Shown: one piece after another, positions 33,832-45,059 of the stretch | Layout of the letters: each line of letters opens with the position of its first letter | Position numbering within the stretch: the stretch's first letter is position 1 | Made by a program: the position numbers and the translations under genes | The notes under the pieces: model-generated | What the model saw: the letters and a program-made list of their open reading frames with translations, nothing else | Databases searched by the model: none | What the model was told of the DNA's origin: nothing | Assembly: GCA_023897205.1 (NCBI GenBank) | Contig: JAHWDD010000004.1 | Coordinates: forward strand, 682,001-746,000 | Length of the DNA stretch: 64,000 nt | Direction of reading: 5' to 3' | Origin: Exophiala sp. HKRS030 | Taxonomy: Eukaryota; Ascomycota; Eurotiomycetes; Chaetothyriales; Herpotrichiellaceae

Positions 33832-34796
33832 ATCTTCTTTCAATCCCGGATTTCATTCTGGTCCGCTTCCAAAGGAAAAAGAGGGAGCAAGAGAGAGCGG
33901 ACAACTTCGGGGAAGTGAATTATGGTTCCAGAGCGTGTCAACAATTTCTTAAGCTCTTTGTACCAGCATGCTTGATTGTTCCAAAGGATGATATGGGTAG
34001 CGATCGTACTACAGTTTATGCCTCAGGAAAAGAAGTTTGTTCTCGTGGTCTCAGATCAGTTTTCCTTGGTTGATTTCGATTTGTTTGTCTCGCCAAAATG
34101 TCTTGGCGCGGCAGTCTCATTAGAAATTGACTGAGGAACTCAGAAACTCAAACGAGAGAGGATAGATAATGAATACTATGAGGGCATTGATCAGAGAGCA
34201 TCAATACTTGTTATCAGGGCAATAGTTTAGCTCTGATAGAGTTAAGATCTTCAGGCTGGTGGCTATGCACACATTTGTATCTGCTTATAAGCATTCTGCA
34301 TTTACTATAGCAGATGAGTTGTTATGATACATTTAGTTTGTGAAGGAGAATATCAAGACCAGGATCCGAAGATTCGCTGAGCCTGGACCCTGCCTGAAGA
34401 TACGAACCTTTGGATTACACGTTTCACGGCAGATCTGTTGGTTTAGGTCTGGATTTGCCTCAAAGATCGACACTGGCAGTGAGCGAGACGAATGCTTAGG
34501 ATAGCGATGATAAACCGTGCGGGAGGCATGCTCGACCTAGCCTGCTCGCATTCTCTTCTGTCGCCAAAGTTGCTGTGCTCTTCCACGCGAGATAAAAGTC
34601 CGTCTTTGGTGTCACGCCGCTGCTCCGTCCTCACCTGCTTGCTTGCTTGCTATCAGCTCTTCATGCCTCGTTCCAAAGTCTGGAACTCTTCTGAGGAGTG
34701 TACGTCTAAATAACCAGGCAAAGGTGATTCTTCTCCAGGATGCCCCTTCCGGATTCATGCATTCTCTGAGAACACGTTAATACCAATGCTGTAATC
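33832..34796. other. Intergenic region
   Basis: 965 bp: promoter of RRN5 and the 3' side of the fungal N-terminal-domain gene. Only short frames. Confidence 0.45.
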
Positions 34797-35771
34797 TTAC
34801 AGGACTCGTCTTGAATCCTTCAGTGCTCTCTCCAGTTGACGGACACGTTCCTCTCGCTCAAAATAGTATCGTTTCACCTTGTTATATTTAGCCAACAGTA
34901 TCTCGTGTTTTGGGATCAGGTCGGTCTGGAGAAAACTAATCAGTTCCTCTTTCCCACCGGATTTTGCAGCAATGAATTCCCAATTATGGACAGAGAAAGG
35001 TGACAACCAGGGAAACTTCGGAGGAAGATCGTAAGGGCCAACATAGGTGCCAGCATCCCGCATTTTGCGACTCTTGGATTCGGGCGAGTTAAGCGCAAGA
35101 GTCTTGTTGCGATTGCGAAGATAGACTTGAGATGTTTGCAGCATTTCTTCAAAATCGAAATGTGGCATTTGCGACAACTTTGTCGTTATTGTTGATACTG
35201 ACCGAATGGTCCCTTCGTCGTCTTCTAGGCCCTGAATTGTTGAGGTATCTGTATCACATATTGACAAGGTCGAAGATCTGGATTCCTGGAAGACATACGA
35301 CTGTTCGGCTAAACCATCAGTCTGGTTCTGTCGGGTCGGCAGGTTCATGATTTGTAGAATGACTCCGAGACTGGTGATCTGTTTATGGATGCAGTCATTA
35401 AGGTCTCTTAACCCCTCCATATTCCACACCACATTAACCTTCTTCCAGAAAGTGTTGATTGTGCCTTTGGATGTCATGACAAGTTGATCTTCCAAAGCAT
35501 AGATGGCAGTGTTAGCGCACTCGAGGCTGTCTGCCAGTTGCTCCCATATACGTTCATCAATATTCGAGGTTTCTGAGATATCCTCCATCCAAGCTTGAAT
35601 CGCTCTCACGGCTGTTGCGAATAATTTGCACTGACTTGACAGCGACCTGAACATTAAGGCAGAGCTTTTGTAGCCATCCGCGAGGCTCTTCAGCCCGATC
35701 GCAAGCTTCCCGGCTGTCACGGCAAGACCGGCGCATGCTTCCACAAGAGACAGAATTGATAACGGATCCAT
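34797..35771 (-). CDS. Protein with fungal N-terminal STAND/NLR-like domain, no effector seen
   Basis: 324 residues, one exon. The start MDPLSILSLVEACAGLAVTA and the following helices (AGKLAIGLKSLADGYKSSA...) are the typical fungal N-terminal domain (fungal_N / Helo-like group) found at the start of many ankyrin, NACHT and orphan proteins. After it come a helical block, a Ser/Thr-rich stretch and a C-terminal coiled-coil-like helix (YYFEREERVRQLERALKDSR). No NACHT, ankyrin or kinase part is present, so it is a stand-alone member. Some relatives act in heterokaryon incompatibility and programmed cell death, but nothing here proves that role. The Met at 35771 was preferred to 35951 because the MDPLSI motif is canonical. 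Confidence 0.75.
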   Translation of the reverse strand: MDPLSILSLVEACAGLAVTAGKLAIGLKSLADGYKSSALMFRSLSSQCKLFATAVRAIQAWMEDISETSNIDERIWEQLADSLECANTAIYALEDQLVMTSKGTINTFWKKVNVVWNMEGLRDLNDCIHKQITSLGVILQIMNLPTRQNQTDGLAEQSYVFQESRSSTLSICDTDTSTIQGLEDDEGTIRSVSTITTKLSQMPHFDFEEMLQTSQVYLRNRNKTLALNSPESKSRKMRDAGTYVGPYDLPPKFPWLSPFSVHNWEFIAAKSGGKEELISFLQTDLIPKHEILLAKYNKVKRYYFEREERVRQLERALKDSRRVL

Positions 35772-36444
35772 TCCAAGTGGTAGGAACGTTGTAGAGCGAT
35801 GTTCGAGTACTTCTTGAATGAATGCAAAAAGAGGGTTGGAAAGGCGGGACGCAGAAATGCAATCGGGGCTGGAAAGAGAATATCGAAGAAAGCCATATAC
35901 TGCATAGAGGGAGGTGCCAGCACAGCCCTGGCCATTTCGCCTACTGAACACGAGCGGGCGGAGAGAACATTTGAAGGGTTGGCACTGCCATCCACTTACC
36001 TGCCATGGTCATTATGGAATTTGTCGACTCTGACCGCGAGGTAGCCATAGATAACGGAACAGCTTTTTCTCTGTCTTTATGTGAGTACCAGCCATTTTCT
36101 CCTGCGACCGTCCTGTTAGTCCTGGTAGGTAGGCACAAAACAAAGTAGAGGATCAGGGTTTACTTGTAAACTAGGGCATATAATGGCCAACAGGTACTGA
36201 CACAAGTCTGCCCATTGTTGGTAGGTCTCAGGTCACCACGGGAGTACTCACGAGGATCAATCATGACGGTGTTTTAGTCATTAATGACCTGATAGACCCG
36301 ACAAGTAAATACTCCGGACCCGTAAGTGCTATAACCGCGTCAATCTGCAGTACCCCGGATAGTCTTGGCATCAATATCCTCATGATCCCGAGGCATTTGA
36401 ATCCCTTTCTCCCACGAAACTCTCGCCATGAACTGTGACAGACT
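35772..36444. other. Divergent intergenic region
   Basis: Promoters of the fungal_N protein gene and IRC3. No coding evidence. Confidence 0.45.
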
Positions 36445-38491
36445 ATGCTAGTGCCATACCAATGGCTGACCCGAACCACACGCACAGCTAGATGCTTCCT
36501 TCTTAGGCAGCACGGCCGGCGCTGTCTGGCAAGTGTTGCGAGAGACGGCAAACATGCAGTTCAAGAGGAGGCAATACAACTGCGCCAATACCAAGAAGAA
36601 TGCATCCAATCGGTCCTTTCTCATCTCGCGAAAGGTGAGAAGCGACTCGGTATATCCCTTGCCACAGGCAGTGGTAAAACTGTGCGTATGCCTTCGGACT
36701 TCGATCCCTAATCCATGTACTCACTCTACACAGGTTATATTTACCCAGCTGATAGATCGAGTTACACCACCAACCCAACATGCACGTCAGACGCTCATCC
36801 TAGCCCATCGGCGGGAACTCGTGGAGCAAGCGGCTCGCCACTGCGAAAGGGCCTACCCTGACAAGAATATTGATATTGAAATGGGAGATGTGAAAGCCTC
36901 TGGGTGCGCTGATATTACCGTGGCTTCAATCCGCAGTATGGTGTCCGGTGATCGACTTAGCAAGTATGATCCATCCCGATTCAAGCTTGTACTCGTCGAT
37001 GAAGCCCACCATATCGTTGCACCAGGTTATCTGGAAGTCTTGAAACATTTCGGTCTGGAGAACAAACAGGAGAGTAGCCCTGCATTGGTTGGGGTTTCTG
37101 CAACATTCTCTCGCTTCGACGGATTAAGACTCGGCGCAGCCATTGACCATATTGTTTATCACAAAGACTATGTTGACATGATTGGGGAGAAATGGTTGTC
37201 GGATGTCATGTTCACAACAGTAAAGTCCAAGGCTGACTTGTCTCAAGTCAAGTCGGGAAAAGATGGAGATTTCCGAACAGGGCAGCTTGCCGCTGCGGTC
37301 AATACTGACATGACCAATGGAATCACTGTCGAAGCATGGCGCTCTGAAGCTTCACATCGTAAATCGACTCTGGTCTTCTGTGTCGATATCAACCACGTCA
37401 TGACCTTGACAGCAGCGTTTCGTAAGATCGGAATCGACGCCCAGTACATTACAGGGGCTACCAAGAAGCGCATTCGTGGAGAACGCCTAGCAGCGTTCAA
37501 GAACCGCGAGTTCCCCGTTCTCCTCAATTGCGGTGTCTTTACCGAAGGCACTGACATGCCGAACATTGACTGTGTACTGCTCGCGCGGCCCACCAAGTCA
37601 CGCAATCTCCTGGTGCAAATGATTGGTCGTGGCATGCGCCTATATCCAGAGAAGAAGGACTGCCATGTAATTGATATGGTCGCTTCTCTCGAAACCGGCA
37701 TCGTCACCGTTCCGACGCTCTTCGGCCTCGACCCTGGCGAAGTCGTCAAAGAGGCAAATGTTTCAGACCTGAAAGCGCTCAAGGACAAACAACCCTCCAC
37801 TGCCTGGCCTCCAACTTCTCTCCAACCCTCAAATCTTGTCGACCACGATCTGAAATTCACCCACTATGATTCAGTTCACGATCTGATTGAAGACACCTCA
37901 GGCGAGCGGCATGTTCGTGCCATCTCACCCCACGCATGGGTACAAATCGATGCAACCAAATACATACTGACCGCTCGCGGAGGTATACTCAGCCTAGAAC
38001 GACGGCTATCAACCTCCGAAAAGCCAAGCCAATCATCTGACCCCGACGATCCAGCTTCCCAAGACCATTTCGCCGTGATATGGAAATACTCGCTGCCCGC
38101 CCTGGAAAACAGTAAATCTCCCTGGTCCCGCCCTCGGACAGTGGCGACGGCGTTGACGCTCTCCGACGCATTGCACGCAGCCGATACATTCGCCGCCACA
38201 AAGTTCGAACGCATCTTCATCGCGACGAGTTCGAGCTGGCGCCGCGGTCCTGCCAGCGAGGGCCAGCTCTTGTTCCTCAACCGCCTGCGCCAGGTCACCA
38301 TGGAAGAGCCGTTGACCGCGGACGATCTGACGAAAGGCCAGGCAGGCGATATGATCACCAAGATCAAATTTGGCGCCAGAGGGAGGTTTGACAAGATGCA
38401 GGTCAAGAAACGCAGAACGGAGAGGAAGATCAATAAGATCCAGGAATTGAGGACTCGCGAGGAGGTCACGGTCGGGCCTTTGGAGGCTTGA
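36445..38491 (+). CDS. IRC3: Mitochondrial SF2 DNA helicase Irc3
   Basis: Exon 1 is 36445-36681 and exon 2 is 36734-38491 (52-nt intron), giving 664 residues. The N-terminus ([19 protein letters not shown]) looks like a mitochondrial presequence. Walker A ATGSGKT is at 73-79, with the intron immediately after it; DEAH is at 168-171 and SAT at 201-203, followed by motif V-like [13 protein letters not shown] and motif [10 protein letters not shown]. These are the family marks of Irc3, which unwinds branched DNA during mitochondrial genome maintenance. The C-terminal third is the family-specific extension. No frame break over 2 kb. Confidence 0.92.
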
Positions 38492-38822
38492 ATTGCATAG
38501 TGTTGTGATTAGCGTGGCGTGTCATGTAAAAACGTGTATAGTAATACCGATTCTCTGCCTTTTCTGAGCAAGAAGATTGGTTCACCTGTATGGATCGACC
38601 TTTACGTGTTTCCAATGTGTTTTTATTTGCATGACTCGCTCTAGCATAAAATAGTACATCAACCCATGGACCATCGACAAGATGGCTGCCTGCACCTTTC
38701 CACCTCCAATGATGTTACCATCGACCTGACCACGAGAGCTGATACTCGACATTTATTCATATGGACTCCCAACAAAACATAGACTTGATCAGAACCCGCA
38801 GCCATTACCGTGGATCGCAAAT
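38492..38822. other. Convergent intergenic region IRC3 / IDH2
   Basis: 331 bp between two stop codons. Terminators only. Confidence 0.5.
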
Positions 38823-40034
38823 TTATAGGTGTTGAATGATTGCCGCAGCATACTCGTGTGTCTTGGCCTTGCCACCGAGATCGCCAGTCAACGCCTTGCC
38901 TTCAGCCAAGGTTGCAAAAATGGCATTCTCAATCTTGACGGCATATTCGTTGAGACCCATGTGCCGTAACATCATGATACTGCTGAGAAGCAGAGCGGTA
39001 GGATTGGCTAGAGCCTTGCCTGCAATATCGGGGCTGAACCGTGAACAGCTTCGAAGATGGAGCATTCATCACCGATATTGCCAGATGGCGTAAGACCAAG
39101 ACCACCAATCAAGCCTGCACACATATCGGAAAGAATGTCACCGTACAGGTTGGGCATGACAAGCACCTTGTCGTTGTATGGTTCTGGGTCAGTCGTGATC
39201 TTCAAGCACGCATTGTCGAGAAGCTCAGCGTCGAATTCAATATCGGGAAAATCTTTGGCAACATCCCGGCGGTGCTCAAGAAAAGACCATCGGACATCTT
39301 CATGATGGTGGCCTTGTGCACTACACGAACCTTCTTCTTGTTGACATCACGAGCATATTGGAAGGCATATCTCAACACCTTCTCTGAAGCGGCTCTAGTG
39401 ATAAGCTTGATAGACTGGACCACACCATCTACCACCACATGTTCAATGCCACTGTATTCTCCCTCGGTGTTTTCTCGAATGAGGACTGTATCGACATTGT
39501 CATAAGGCGTCTTATAGCCCTCGATGCTTCGACAAGGACGGACATTGGCGAAAAGGCTGAAGGTTCGACGGAGGGTCAAGTTGAGGGAGACGTGACCTTT
39601 GCCGATTGGAGTTGCCAAAGGGCCTTTCAATGCAACGTAGTTCCTGTGAATTGACTCGATAGACTCATCAGGGATAACGGTGCGGCCATCCTTCAGTCGA
39701 GGAGTAACATCAATAGACTCCCAGTTGATTGGAACGCCAGCAGCTTTGTAGATATCCTTGACTGATTGCGAAATCTCGGGTCCAATACCATCTCCCTCTA
39801 TTAATGAAACGGTGTATTTGCCATCGGATCCCTTTTGACCTTTGAATTTGGCGACCTGGTCTGCGTAGGTTCTAGATTGGATCTGGACATAGAGCTAGGT
39901 CAGTGATAATGCTCTATCATGTTCGAGCAGCAGGTTAAGCGCACCTGGAAGGATACTGGAGCCCATACAGGCTTAGTGCAGGCTTTTCGCAAGCATTGGC
40001 GAGCTGGAGATGAGAACACTCTTGTCGCGAGCAT
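38823..40034 (-). CDS. IDH2: Mitochondrial NAD-isocitrate dehydrogenase subunit 2, two frame breaks
   Basis: The catalytic subunit of NAD-IDH in the citric-acid cycle. Exon 1 is 39945-40034 and exon 2 is 38823-39882. The presequence [19 protein letters not shown] precedes [15 protein letters not shown]. Further marks are [53 protein letters not shown] and [16 protein letters not shown]. It matches subunit 2 rather than subunit 1 ([10 protein letters not shown], not the GLWHTP version). The frame breaks twice: at the CCC run 39265-39267 (between FLSTA and DVAKDF) and at GGGG 39030-39033 (between HGSAP and DIAGKA). One base added at each gives 383 residues, the normal length. Confidence 0.93.
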
Positions 40035-40759
40035 GACGGGCGATGGTAGCTAGGCGAGGAAGAAGAGCAGGAGACTGAAGCTTCAAGAGGAGGACTAAGA
40101 GGCAATGCACAGCATTGAACGAGTGCGAGAGGGAGAATGAAGCTATTCAGGACTGTCGTAGGTGCAAGCGAGCAGTGGAAGATAGGTGTACGAGCAGGTG
40201 TTGGTGGTGGAGCTCATTCGAGGGTCGCTGGATTTTATCTCGCAATTGAGCCAGTTACATCACATTGGCTACAGCTGCAGCTAAAGGAAGGAAACGGAGT
40301 ACGGAGTACTTGTCGTTATTACTGGTAACCCGCAGCGGATTATGTACCTCTCCTCTGTGCGATTATTCGTCGCCAGTCATTCTCCAAGAAGCAATCTAAG
40401 AAGCTAGCCACTTTTGGTGCTTAGCTTGTGCTACTAGTGGCGGCGAGATCGGCTGCGACCACCTGCGCTGAGAAGCTGCGACGCACCAGACATTCCGGCA
40501 CATGTGAATCTGAGTCAAGCCACATATTTGCACGTGATATACCACCAGCCACTGTCTTCTAGCCACCAGGACACGACTTGAAACGTCTCACGTGTAAGCA
40601 GATCCGTCCTCCGTGCTGAAGAGCCACGCTCAGGATATCCCCCTGCCCCATCATCATTGCATCTTTGTAGCAACTGAATTATTATTGAATTGTTCTTCCG
40701 CTAAATCTTCGGATATTTGACAGATTCTTTCTGGCGAAACAGTCTAAAGCAGCACCAAG
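40035..40759. promoter_or_regulatory. Divergent promoter IDH2 / SEC5
   Basis: 725 bp between oppositely directed starts. No coding frame with support. Confidence 0.5.
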
Positions 40760-43700
40760 ATGGCTGAATATGAGCGCAATATTCTCAATCATTACAACAT
40801 ATCATCGCCATATCCCATTGAATGGCCCAAGGAACTGGACGAGAGCGACGACGAAGAAAATATCTCTGACAGCATTGGAGTGAGACGGTCTCGGTCTCGT
40901 TATTCCGCTCTCGAGCGAAGTGCAAGCGAGAGAAAGAGCTTACTGCCGGGCTCTCAGAAAACGGGAGAGGGCAAGGCTAATCTGGTACAAAAGGATGAGC
41001 CTGATCCTCTAGGGCAAATGCCAGTGTTGTCACCTCGCTACGCAATCGTGGTCTTCCAGTTGAACAAGACACTCGTCTTCGGAACAAGTTCATGCTCTCA
41101 TCCACCACTTTCTCACCTGCATTATTTTTATCACAATCTCACTCGGACGCGACCACTGATGATCTGCTTCGAGGTTTGCAATATTTGACCAGATCGATCG
41201 ACCAAAAGTCCGCTTCACTCAAGGTCCTGGTCGAGACAAACTTTGAGCGATTTGTACGCGCCAAAGCCACCATCGACAATGTTTATACAGAAATGCGAAA
41301 TCAGGGAGTAGATCCATCTGCTGGTGCAACTGCTCTTACTTCTCCTCGACACTCTCGCCGAACAAGTGGCATTCATTTTCGAAACATCAGCAGCGGGAGC
41401 GCGGCCGGAATGCAGGCTCATGTCGCCTCTCCTACGCCAAGCAAGAACGCTCTTCGCAAGGAGACAGACTATGGGGTTCAGGGTATCAGAGGCCCACTGC
41501 TCGAGGTTTCGCAGAAGGCTGAGGATGTTTGGGGTCCTGCATTGGGTGGCAAAGAACGAGAAGGTAATCTCAAGTCAATTGCAGATGCAATCACGAAAGA
41601 TCGCGCACTCTATGATTTGGGCTCGACTCTTTATGAAGCCATCAAACAGAAAGACTATGGCAAAGTCATCGAGCTCTACAACTCGGCCCGTCAATATGCT
41701 CTTGAGGGAAGAGCTCTCAGTGACGGCGTTGTGCAAAATGGACGGACGCTTACAGATGAACAAGTCCACAGGATTCTAGTCATCGGCAGGATGTGGTCTG
41801 ATGCCGAGGAGCAAGTGAAGACTCTCAAGAGAGACATTTGGCGAAGGTTATCTAACGTGTCGTCCACATTACCTCTTCCTGGAGCTTCCCAAGCTGAAGA
41901 GCACATGGAACTCATATCTGTTCTGCTGGATCTTGGTGTCGATCAAAGCCCGATATGGGTGTATCTCCTGAGTCGATATGATTACTTGAAGAATAAAATT
42001 TCTGCGGTCGTGGAGAGATCCAAGATCGAGATAGAAATCCTCAGACGTCGGTTAGCAGCTGGCGAAAGGCCATCTTCACAGACAGTTGCAGCATTCCTGC
42101 GGCATGCTTCCAAGGATCGTGCAACAGCCGTTGACACAGAAGATGTTTTGGATTTTTGGAGTTGTATTTTGACCTATTTCACCAAGCTTCTGTCTCTGTC
42201 CAGTGGTCTTCTAGGCGAAGTTGTCGACTTCTGGGACTCTGCTCAAGCTTTCATCGACGGCAACAAGCAAAGGAGTCTACCTAAAGGTTTCCAAGGGGAG
42301 AGCAGCAAACATCATCAACTATCTGACAATGAAATCAATGGTCTGCGTAGTGGCACTGTTGATCTGGTCACCATTATCCGTGACGCCGTACATTCTATCT
42401 TTGCTGAGCCCCGACCGATGACATCTCGGCACTCTTTTCTCCTGTTCCAGGGTCTGCACAAACCCCTACCACTCCTCTGGCTCCCACAGCCTTTTCTCCC
42501 ACAGACGGACGCATCGGCAGGCTGGACCCACAGAATATACCCGCTGCGGCAGAGAAGAAGGGGAACCATGGGAAGATTTCGCATTCTGGCCGCCTCACTC
42601 AGATTCTCTTTCCGCTGTCAACTACCTAGAGCAAATCCTCAAGTTACTCGGTATAGCGGCTGGTGAAATGGTTGGGTTGCGACCTATTGCGAACAATAAT
42701 GTGGTTTTCGACAAGATCAAGTCCATGATCTCCAGTGCCAGAGATCGTTCGCTACGAGCTCTGTGTGAGGCATGGAGCAAGGATGCTGAAAGCTGCAAGT
42801 CTCTCGAAGACTGGACCCGGGCTCCCGAAAAACGTGACCAAACACGTTTACCGATGTACTTTGAAGAATTCGAACGAAAAATTCTCTTGGGTATCCAACA
42901 GGTTTTATATTTCTCGGAAACGAATTCCAAGGCTGGCCGAGACATCATCACACCCCCGCCCTCCAAGCACCTCCAAATGGTGAGAACACAGTTTGTAAGC
43001 AGCGTCTACAAAGCCGTCAGTGGCATGCTGGAGAATGCTGAGCAAGCGGGCAAAAGCGAAGAAGACGAATGGGTTTTGGTCACAAGCTTCAGTACTATCA
43101 ACGATAGCGGTGCTCCGAATGAGTTATTGACTCAAGACGCTATCAACGTTTCAAGCCGTAATGTTCGAATGCTCTTGACGATGTCGAATCTCAAAGCCCT
43201 TCGCAATGAGCACGTTCCGTCTCTCATTCAACTCTTTGAGTCTTCATTCTCAGTCAAACTGGCTGATGAATCCAAGAGCATTAGAGAAGTATTTGGACAA
43301 ATAGACACGAAGCTTTTCAATTCCTATACACGCCCAGTTGTGGTTCACTTGACAACTACCATCAAAGAAGGGATCAAAGCGCCATCATGGGTTCCGACAA
43401 CATCAAGACCGACCCAGGTGAGGCCATATGTTTATGCAGCTTTGATGACTCTCGTCATGGTACACACCGAAGTGTCCACAACCATCTCCACCTCCACAGT
43501 GACTAGCCCACTTCTGGGCGAGATATTGTCATTCTTACTGGAGAATGCGTCGCAAGCACTTCTCGATGGGTTCAAAGAGCGCCAACCAAACACATATACA
43601 CTCCCTGCTCTCATGCAGGCAACCCTTGACACCGAGTTTATTGCACAAACCATGTCCCAATATGCCACGGCAAAAGCTGGTGAGACACAAGGTCAAATCT

Positions 43701-43879
43701 ATACCGAGCTAGACAAGCGGACAACAAATGATGCGAGACAAAGGTTGCAACAAGAACTAGGAGATATGCGTATAGTGTTGAAGAAGCTGCGCGAAGGAAG
43801 CAGGAATAGCTTCGGCTGCTTCAAAAGGCCGCGGCCAGCTGCAAGTGACAAGGATAGAGGCCGGAAGCTGACAGGATAG
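40760..43879 (+). CDS. SEC5: Exocyst complex component Sec5, three frame breaks
   Basis: Sec5 tethers secretory vesicles to the plasma membrane at hyphal tips. The start at 40760 opens MAEYERNILNHYNISSPYPI. The conserved core LLRGLQYLTRSIDQKSASLK, then LVETNFERFVRAKATIDNVY, is typical of Sec5. The frame breaks three times, at 41012-41014 (GGG), 42409-42412 (CCCC) and 42560-42563 (GGGG). Reading across each with one extra base gives continuous sequence (SVVTSLRNRGLPVEQDTRLR; then DISALFSPVPG; then EPWEDFAFWPPHSDSLS) and a protein of 1040 residues. No other break is seen. Sec5 is essential where tested, so a true triple null is unlikely. Confidence 0.93.
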
Positions 43880-43940
43880 AGGCGTGATATTAGATAGTCT
43901 GGTTTTGGGTCGGAAATGGCTGAATGGTGGCAGACTCCTT

Positions 43941-44680
43941 TCATCTTCGTCGTGCTCTTCTTCCCCGACCTCTCCGCGCACCTCGCCCTGATCTCGTGAC
44001 TTTTTTGTCCTCCTCTGTGTGTTCACTGCTCCCTTCCTCTTCCTCATCCTCCTCATCTTCTTCCTCATCTTCAGCATCCTCCATAACCTGATCGTCATCG
44101 GCGACACTTGTTGCTTTGCTTGTCCGACGACTACTCCTCTCCGTCTCCAATTCATTCTGTAAACGCGAAAGCCGACCTCCTCGCCTCGTTGAAGTTCGGC
44201 CCCTCTAACAGACCCTTTCCCTGTGGAGACAGCCGAACTGCGTGGTTCGTCTGTGTCAGCTACTGTACTTTCCCGCCTCGACACATCCGGACTCTGTGTG
44301 CCATCTGGAGCCAACCTTCTCTGCCACATGAGTTCCTCAAAATCTTCTCGTGGTAACTCGAATTCTCTCCAGTAAGACACGCCTTTAGTATCGTCATCGG
44401 TGTTATCAATGATCGAATCCTCTCGTTCGTCTAACGACGCAAGGTCGTACAATGTGCCTAACTTGGCCCATATTCCAGCTGTCGAGGTGTGCGGATCGGT
44501 TGGATTGATCACTCCTTGATTGAGAAGATACTCCCGAATTGATATCATTCGGAAGTGTTTGTGCATCCCGACTGGTTTCCACCGAATCACCGCCTGTAAT
44601 AAGGCTGACTCTTGGTCATCTGTCCATTGTGATAAATTGGCATCAGGGCTTTTTGACTTTGTTGACTCGGCCTGGGCCAT
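43941..44680 (-). CDS. EAF7: NuA4 complex subunit Eaf7, one frame break
   Basis: Eaf7 (CT20/MRGBP family) is a subunit of the NuA4 histone acetyltransferase and the TINTIN module. The N-terminal domain contains LSQWTDDQESALLQAVIRWK, then PVGMHKHFRMISIREYLL and TSTAGIWAKLGTLYDLASLD, the diagnostic blocks. The frame breaks at the CCCC run 44200-44203. Beyond it the other frame reads RTSTRRGGRLSRLQNELETE, then an acidic Glu/Asp tract and a basic RGARRGRGRRARRR tail, as expected in Eaf7. One added base gives 246 residues. The original frame without it runs on to 43757 as an odd Arg-rich sequence that overlaps SEC5, supporting the break. Convergent with SEC5 (61 bp between stops). Confidence 0.88.
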
Positions 44681-45059
44681 GGCCAGGCTTTGAGATATCG
44701 TTGTCTCACTACAATGTTCCGACTTAAAATCTTGGGCTGCTGTTGGTTAAGAAGCCCATTGACTGCTGAAAAGAGATGTGCAAACCTGAAAGTGACGTGC
44801 TATGGAAATGTTCGACTCGAAGTAAAGTTTGAGAATACTCGTTCCTGCTTGATGTCGCTTGTCTAAATATGATTCGCAGTAAAAGACTACGCGCCATACG
44901 GTCGGTCTTATTCACATCTGGCGCAACCACGACGCGTCCGCCGTGAATATCGAGTTTAGGAACATGATACATTTATACCTAGGATGAGTTCGCAAGGTAT
45001 TCCGTGACTATCGCGGCTATTGGAATATTCAGTCTCAAGATGAGTGGGATACACAGATT
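44681..45059. promoter_or_regulatory. Divergent promoter EAF7 / GCP6-like gene
   Basis: 379 bp between opposite start codons. Confidence 0.5.

Noticed and set aside
43757..43940. Continuation of the first EAF7 frame into the SEC5 3' end
   Set aside because: It is the wrong frame after the break at 44200; the true acidic/basic Eaf7 tail is in the neighbouring frame and stops at 43941.
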